Assembly (NCBI GenBank): GCA_951812325.1
Contig: OX638294.1
Coordinates: forward strand, 3,386,859-3,450,858
Source of the DNA: an uncultured Thermoanaerobaculia bacterium
GTDB lineage: Bacteria; Acidobacteriota; Thermoanaerobaculia; Multivoradales; Multivoraceae
Direction of reading: 5' to 3'
Length of the DNA stretch: 64,000 nucleotides
The position numbers were made by a program, and so were the translations under genes. The notes below the pieces were generated by a model. It was not told where the DNA came from. It was given only the letters and a program-made list of their open reading frames with translations, and searched no databases. This document shows, in pieces, positions 58,578 through 64,000 of this stretch; the first letter of the stretch is position 1; the number at the start of each line of letters is the position of its first letter.

Positions 58578-59192
58578 GCCTGAAGCAACTCAAGCGGGAC
58601 TTCGGTCGAGACGGCTACGTCGTCCTCCGGGGCTTTCTTTCGCAAGAAGAAGTCGAGGAACTGCGCGCCCGCGCCGAGCGTTGCCTGAGGGAGGTCGAGA
58701 CGGGGGGACGAGTATCCGGGCGTTGCCAAGGACCTGAACCGGATCGATCCCTGGTTCGAGGATCAACTCCAGCGCGGCAAGCAAAGGGATCTGATCTCCG
58801 CCCTGCTGGAGGCCGATGTGGCGCCGGCGTCGGTCGGCTGGTTCGCGCGGCTGCCCGGGGAGACCTCCGGGATCAGGCCTCATCTGGATGCCGTCGGGCG
58901 CCGGCAGGAGGGCGCGACGATGTGGATCGCCCTCGACCGGGCGGACCGAGGCAACGGCTGTCTCCATTACGCCAAGGGCACGCACCGGCGGAACCTGCCG
59001 GCTCGCGTCGGCCTTCCCGGCTTCAGTGCCGAGTCCGAGGAGGCGGTGGCGGTCGAGGTCGAGCCGGGAGACGCCACGATTCACAGCTCGCTGACGGTGC
59101 ACTGGTCGGAAGCGAACCGCAGCCGGCGTTCTCGCCAGGCGATTACCTACTTCTACTGGGCGGCCTCGTCCGCCGGAGGAACCGACGGATGA
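58574..59192 (+). pseudogene. PhyH-family (Fe/2-oxoglutarate) dioxygenase with a one-base frameshift
   Basis: The start ATG overlaps the symporter stop (ATGA). The first frame gives LKQLKRDFGRDGYVVLRGFL and EEVEELRARAERCL, then is lost in a run of six G at 58702-58707. With five G, translation continues as GDEYPGVAKDLNRIDPWFED and on to the end at 59192. The second part holds the iron ligands H-x-D in GIRPHLDAVG and the distal His in LTVHWSEANRS. The stop overlaps the next gene (ATGA). The intact rest suggests a recent mutation, a sequencing or assembly error in the G-run, or slippage. It would hydroxylate an unknown substrate using 2-oxoglutarate. Confidence 0.82.
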
Positions 59193-60466
59193 TCGAGACC
59201 GGAACTGGAACCTGCTTCAGAACCACTGTCGTGGCGGTGGCCGTGGCCGCCACCGCCTGGACCGCGCTGCCCGCGGAGGAGATCCCTGTCGCTTCGCCGG
59301 AAGAGGTGGGGATGTCCAGCGAGCGCCTGCTCGAGATCGACGCCGTGGTGAAGCGGCACATCGACGCCGGCGGGATTCAGGGCGCGGTCACGGTCGTGGC
59401 CCGGCGCGGGAAGGTCGTCCATTTCGAGGCGTACGGCCTGATGGACGTCGACCGGGGTCTGCCGATGGAGAAGGACTCGATCTTCCGCATGGCCTCCTCG
59501 TCCAAACCCGTGCTCGGGGTGGCGGCGATGATGATGATCGAGGAGGGCCTCTTCGATCCGGCGGACGAGGTCGCGCAGTACCTTCCCGAGTTCGCCGGCA
59601 TGCAGGTTGCCGTGCTCAAGGAGCCGGCGGACGAGGACGTCAGTCCGGCGTTCGCGGCGCCGGGGCAGGCGCCGGAACACCGCCTCGTGCCGGCGAAGCG
59701 GCGGATCACCATCCATGACCTGCTGACGCACACCTCCGGGCTCGGCAGCTACGGCCTGGGCACGGCGGTTGCCGGCCTCCCCGAGCTCAAGCCGGAGGAC
59801 ACCCTGGCGACGCGCGTGCCGCAGTACGCGAGCATGCCGCTCGACTTTCAACCGGGCTCGCAGTGGGGCTACAGCCCGCGCATCGGACACGACGTGGTCG
59901 CCCGCATCGTCGAGATCGTTTCGGGCACGCCCTACGACGAGTTCCTTCGCCAGCGGATCTTCGAGCCGCTTGGCATGAAGGACACGCACTTCTTCCTGCC
60001 GCCGGAAAAGGAATCCAGACGGGTCGTGATTCACGGTCTCGACGCGAAGTCGAAGGGCTGGGACAAGCCGGGCCGCTACCCCTCGGCCTCCGGCGGACTC
60101 TCGAGCACCGCGGAGGACTACCTCCGCTTCGAGCAGATGCTCGCGAACGGCGGCGAGTTGTTCGGGAACCGCATCCTGAGCGCGGAGTCGGTTGCCCGGA
60201 TGACGAGCAACCAGGCGGGCGACCTGTACGGCGGCAAGGGCAAGCAGCCGGGCTCGGGGTTCGGCTACGCCGTGTCCGTCCTGCTCGACCCGGTTGCCGC
60301 GAAGAGTGCGCGCGGCAAGGGCTCCTTCGGCTGGGGCGGTGCGTTCGGGACGGTGTCCTGGACCGATCCGGCGAACGAGATCACGGCCGTGCTGTTGGTC
60401 CAGCAGGGCAGCAAGGGCATGTCGGAAGACTTCGAGAACGTCATTCGGGCCGCGCTCCTCGACTGA
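59189..60466 (+). CDS. S12-family serine hydrolase (class C beta-lactamase-like), exported
   Basis: 425 aa from ATG at 59189, overlapping the PhyH stop (ATGA). Signal peptide TTVVAVAVAATAWTALPAEE. The family motifs are S-x-x-K in FRMASSSKPVLG (about 102-106), the Tyr motif in WGYSPRIGHD (Y-S-P, in place of Y-x-N) and GWGGAFGT for the third (usually HxG/KTG). TIHDLLTHTSGLGSYG is typical of the esterase/EstB side of the family. It is more likely an esterase or peptidase than an antibiotic-inactivating enzyme. It is the third gene of the coupled operon with the GPH transporter and PhyH. Confidence 0.9.
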   Translation: MIETGTGTCFRTTVVAVAVAATAWTALPAEEIPVASPEEVGMSSERLLEIDAVVKRHIDAGGIQGAVTVVARRGKVVHFEAYGLMDVDRGLPMEKDSIFRMASSSKPVLGVAAMMMIEEGLFDPADEVAQYLPEFAGMQVAVLKEPADEDVSPAFAAPGQAPEHRLVPAKRRITIHDLLTHTSGLGSYGLGTAVAGLPELKPEDTLATRVPQYASMPLDFQPGSQWGYSPRIGHDVVARIVEIVSGTPYDEFLRQRIFEPLGMKDTHFFLPPEKESRRVVIHGLDAKSKGWDKPGRYPSASGGLSSTAEDYLRFEQMLANGGELFGNRILSAESVARMTSNQAGDLYGGKGKQPGSGFGYAVSVLLDPVAAKSARGKGSFGWGGAFGTVSWTDPANEITAVLLVQQGSKGMSEDFENVIRAALLD

Positions 60467-62863
<2,397 letters not shown>

Positions 62864-62904
62864 CCGCGCCCACGCTGGAAGCACGAAGAGCAATCGGGGT
62901 GGAC

Positions 62905-62927
62905 ATTGTGCATTGAGAGTGCATAAT
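62905..62927. promoter_or_regulatory. Imperfect inverted repeat before the DUF4143 gene
   Basis: ATTGTGCATT (62905-62914) and AGTGCATAAT (62918-62927) are inverted copies with 8 of 10 matching positions. This AT-rich spot stands out from its high-GC surroundings and lies 24 bp before the next start, as expected for a promoter with an operator. No clear -35/-10 pair is visible. Confidence 0.45.
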
Positions 62928-62950
62928 TGGCGCCTGCCGGGGCGTGGCCG

Positions 62951-64000
62951 ATGCATGACTACATTGAGCGATCCCTGGAACCCGTCCTGAAGCGGGCGGC
63001 CTCCGAGTTCCCGGCGGTCGTGCTGACCGGTCCGCGGCAGGCCGGCAAGACGACGTTGCTCCAGCGCGTCTTCGGCGGCACTTGCCGCTACCTCTCGCTT
63101 GATCTTCCCGATGTGCGGGCGGCCGCTGTCGCCGACCCGCGCGGCTTTCTGGAGATGAACGGGCCGCCCGTCATCTTCGACGAGGTGCAACACGCTCCGA
63201 ACCTGCTGCCCTACATCCGGGAACGCATCGACGCGGACCGCGGCGCGCGCGGTCGGTACCTCCTGACCGGGTCTCAGAATCTCATGTTGGCCGAGAGTGT
63301 GACGGAGTCGCTGGCCGGCCGCGCGGCGGTTCTGCGACTCTTTCCTCTGTCAAGGCGGGAGGCGGAGGGCCGGCCGGGCCTGGCCCTGCCTTGGGAGGGT
63401 GGTCCTGAGAGCAGGCCGGCGGCGGGCGTTGGGCCGTCGTCGGACGCGTCCGGGCCTGCGCGGCGCGGCGCCGCGTTCGGCGGCCTCTGGCAAGCGTTCC
63501 TTCGGGGCGGCTACCCGGAGCTTGCGGCAGACCCCGGCCGGGATCCGTTCCTGTGGCACGCGAGCTACATGCAGACGTATCTCGAACGGGATGTCCGCAC
63601 CCTCCGCAATGTCGGCGACCTGAACCAGTACCAGAGCTTTCTTCGCGTGCTCGCCGCGCGAAGCGCTCAGTTGCTGAATCTGGCCGATGTCGCCCGGGAT
63701 CTCGGAGTCGCCGTCAACACCGCGAAGGCGTGGCTTTCGGTGCTGGAGGCCACGTACCAGGTCATCGTGCTCCGCCCGTACTTCGCGAATGTCGGCAAGC
63801 GGCTGGTCAAGACGCCGAAGGTGTACTTCACCGATGTCGGCACCCTGTGTCACCTCGTCGGGTTGAGAGATTCGGAGCACGCGGCCTTCGGGCCGATCAG
63901 CGGCGCGATCATGGAGACCGCGGTCCTCTCCGAGATCGTCAGGACGTTGACCCACCGGGGAGAGGCGCAGCGGGTCTGGTTCTGGCGAACCAGGGCCGGG
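62951..64000 (+). CDS. DUF4143 AAA ATPase, 3' end outside the window
   Basis: 350 codons from ATG at 62951 with no stop before the window ends. The P-loop TGPRQAGKTTLLQRVF (about 25-40) and Walker B VIFDEVQHAPNLLPYI (about 75-90) are followed by YLLTGSQNLML and SLAGRAAVLRLFPLSR, the standard AAA_14 blocks, then the DUF4143 part (YMQTYLERDVRTLRNVGDLN, RLVKTPKVYFTDVG). A stretch rich in Gly, Pro and Arg near residues 135-175 looks inserted. It is only distantly related to the DUF4143 protein at 15149. The start may be controlled by the AT-rich inverted repeat just upstream. Function unknown. Confidence 0.9.
   Translation, partial: MHDYIERSLEPVLKRAASEFPAVVLTGPRQAGKTTLLQRVFGGTCRYLSLDLPDVRAAAVADPRGFLEMNGPPVIFDEVQHAPNLLPYIRERIDADRGARGRYLLTGSQNLMLAESVTESLAGRAAVLRLFPLSRREAEGRPGLALPWEGGPESRPAAGVGPSSDASGPARRGAAFGGLWQAFLRGGYPELAADPGRDPFLWHASYMQTYLERDVRTLRNVGDLNQYQSFLRVLAARSAQLLNLADVARDLGVAVNTAKAWLSVLEATYQVIVLRPYFANVGKRLVKTPKVYFTDVGTLCHLVGLRDSEHAAFGPISGAIMETAVLSEIVRTLTHRGEAQRVWFWRTRAG

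Noticed and set aside
59189-60466. Calling the S12 hydrolase an antibiotic-resistance beta-lactamase
   Set aside because: The second and third motifs differ from class C enzymes (YSP, GWGG), and the operon context points to metabolism.

Overview
The window is high-GC DNA from a diderm (outer-membrane) bacterium. Two TonB-dependent receptors, several lipoproteins with clear lipoboxes, periplasmic c-type cytochromes and formylglycine-type sulfatases all point that way. The mix of Planctomycete-type gene families (PSCyt1/DUF1549/DUF1553, DUF1501), sulfatases, a PQQ sugar dehydrogenase and FG-GAP lipoproteins suggests an uncultured Acidobacteriota or a similar marine or sponge-associated heterotroph. 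This is inferred from gene content; no rRNA or ribosomal protein gene is present to place it.

Layout. 1-33: 5' part of a tRNA-Ser (minus). 0.16-1.9 kb: PQQ sugar dehydrogenase and its c-type cytochrome. 2.3-6.3 kb: APH-like kinase and a TonB receptor. 6.7-10.1 kb: FG-GAP lipoprotein and an unrecognised membrane-anchored repeat protein. 10.3-12.9 kb: RHH/RelE-type toxin-antitoxin pair, a cytochrome c / copper monooxygenase-like protein and an orphan ParD. 13-20.8 kb: ADP-ribosylglycohydrolase, DUF4143 ATPase, second TonB receptor, secreted esterase. 20.8-29.5 kb: three ABC exporter half-transporters around a GH32-like protein that lacks the usual catalytic glutamate. 29.7-35.8 kb: peptide-type ABC uptake system without ATPases, then a GT-C-like membrane protein. 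35.8-40.8 kb: a defence/toxin-antitoxin island (decayed VapBC, 5mC methyltransferase plus putative MutH/Sau3AI-like endonuclease, Vsr, Xre-RES) embedded between broken sulfatase copies. 40.9-52.1 kb: two intact sulfatases, DUF2911 protein, SSS symporter, DUF1501 and a PSCyt1-DUF1549-DUF1553 protein. 52.2-56.9 kb: S9 peptidase, a second cytochrome/copper monooxygenase-like protein, an LLM flavin oxidoreductase. 57-60.5 kb: translationally coupled GPH symporter, PhyH dioxygenase (frameshifted) and S12 serine hydrolase. 60.7-62.9 kb: KatG. 62.95 kb to the end: a second DUF4143 ATPase, cut by the window edge.

How the genes fit together. The ordinary part reads as a scavenger of sulfated, glycosylated and peptide substrates: receptors and symporters for uptake, secreted sulfatases, peptidase, esterase and serine hydrolase for breakdown, and periplasmic cytochromes for electron disposal. 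The unusual part is the amount of gene debris. Most larger gaps hold a recognisable fragment of another gene: GH3, RHH antitoxin, DUF3604, sulfatase pieces, VapBC, class III aminotransferase, cytosine methyltransferase. A family of GC-rich palindromic repeats lies in intergenic DNA and also inside reading frames. The 35.8-39.7 kb block looks like a tandem duplication of [methyltransferase - 49-bp repeat - sulfatase] in which each copy lost different parts. The fused VapB / VapC-tail gene with a near-perfect leaderless promoter, the new R-M pair and the two copper-protein paralogues are the parts most worth following up.
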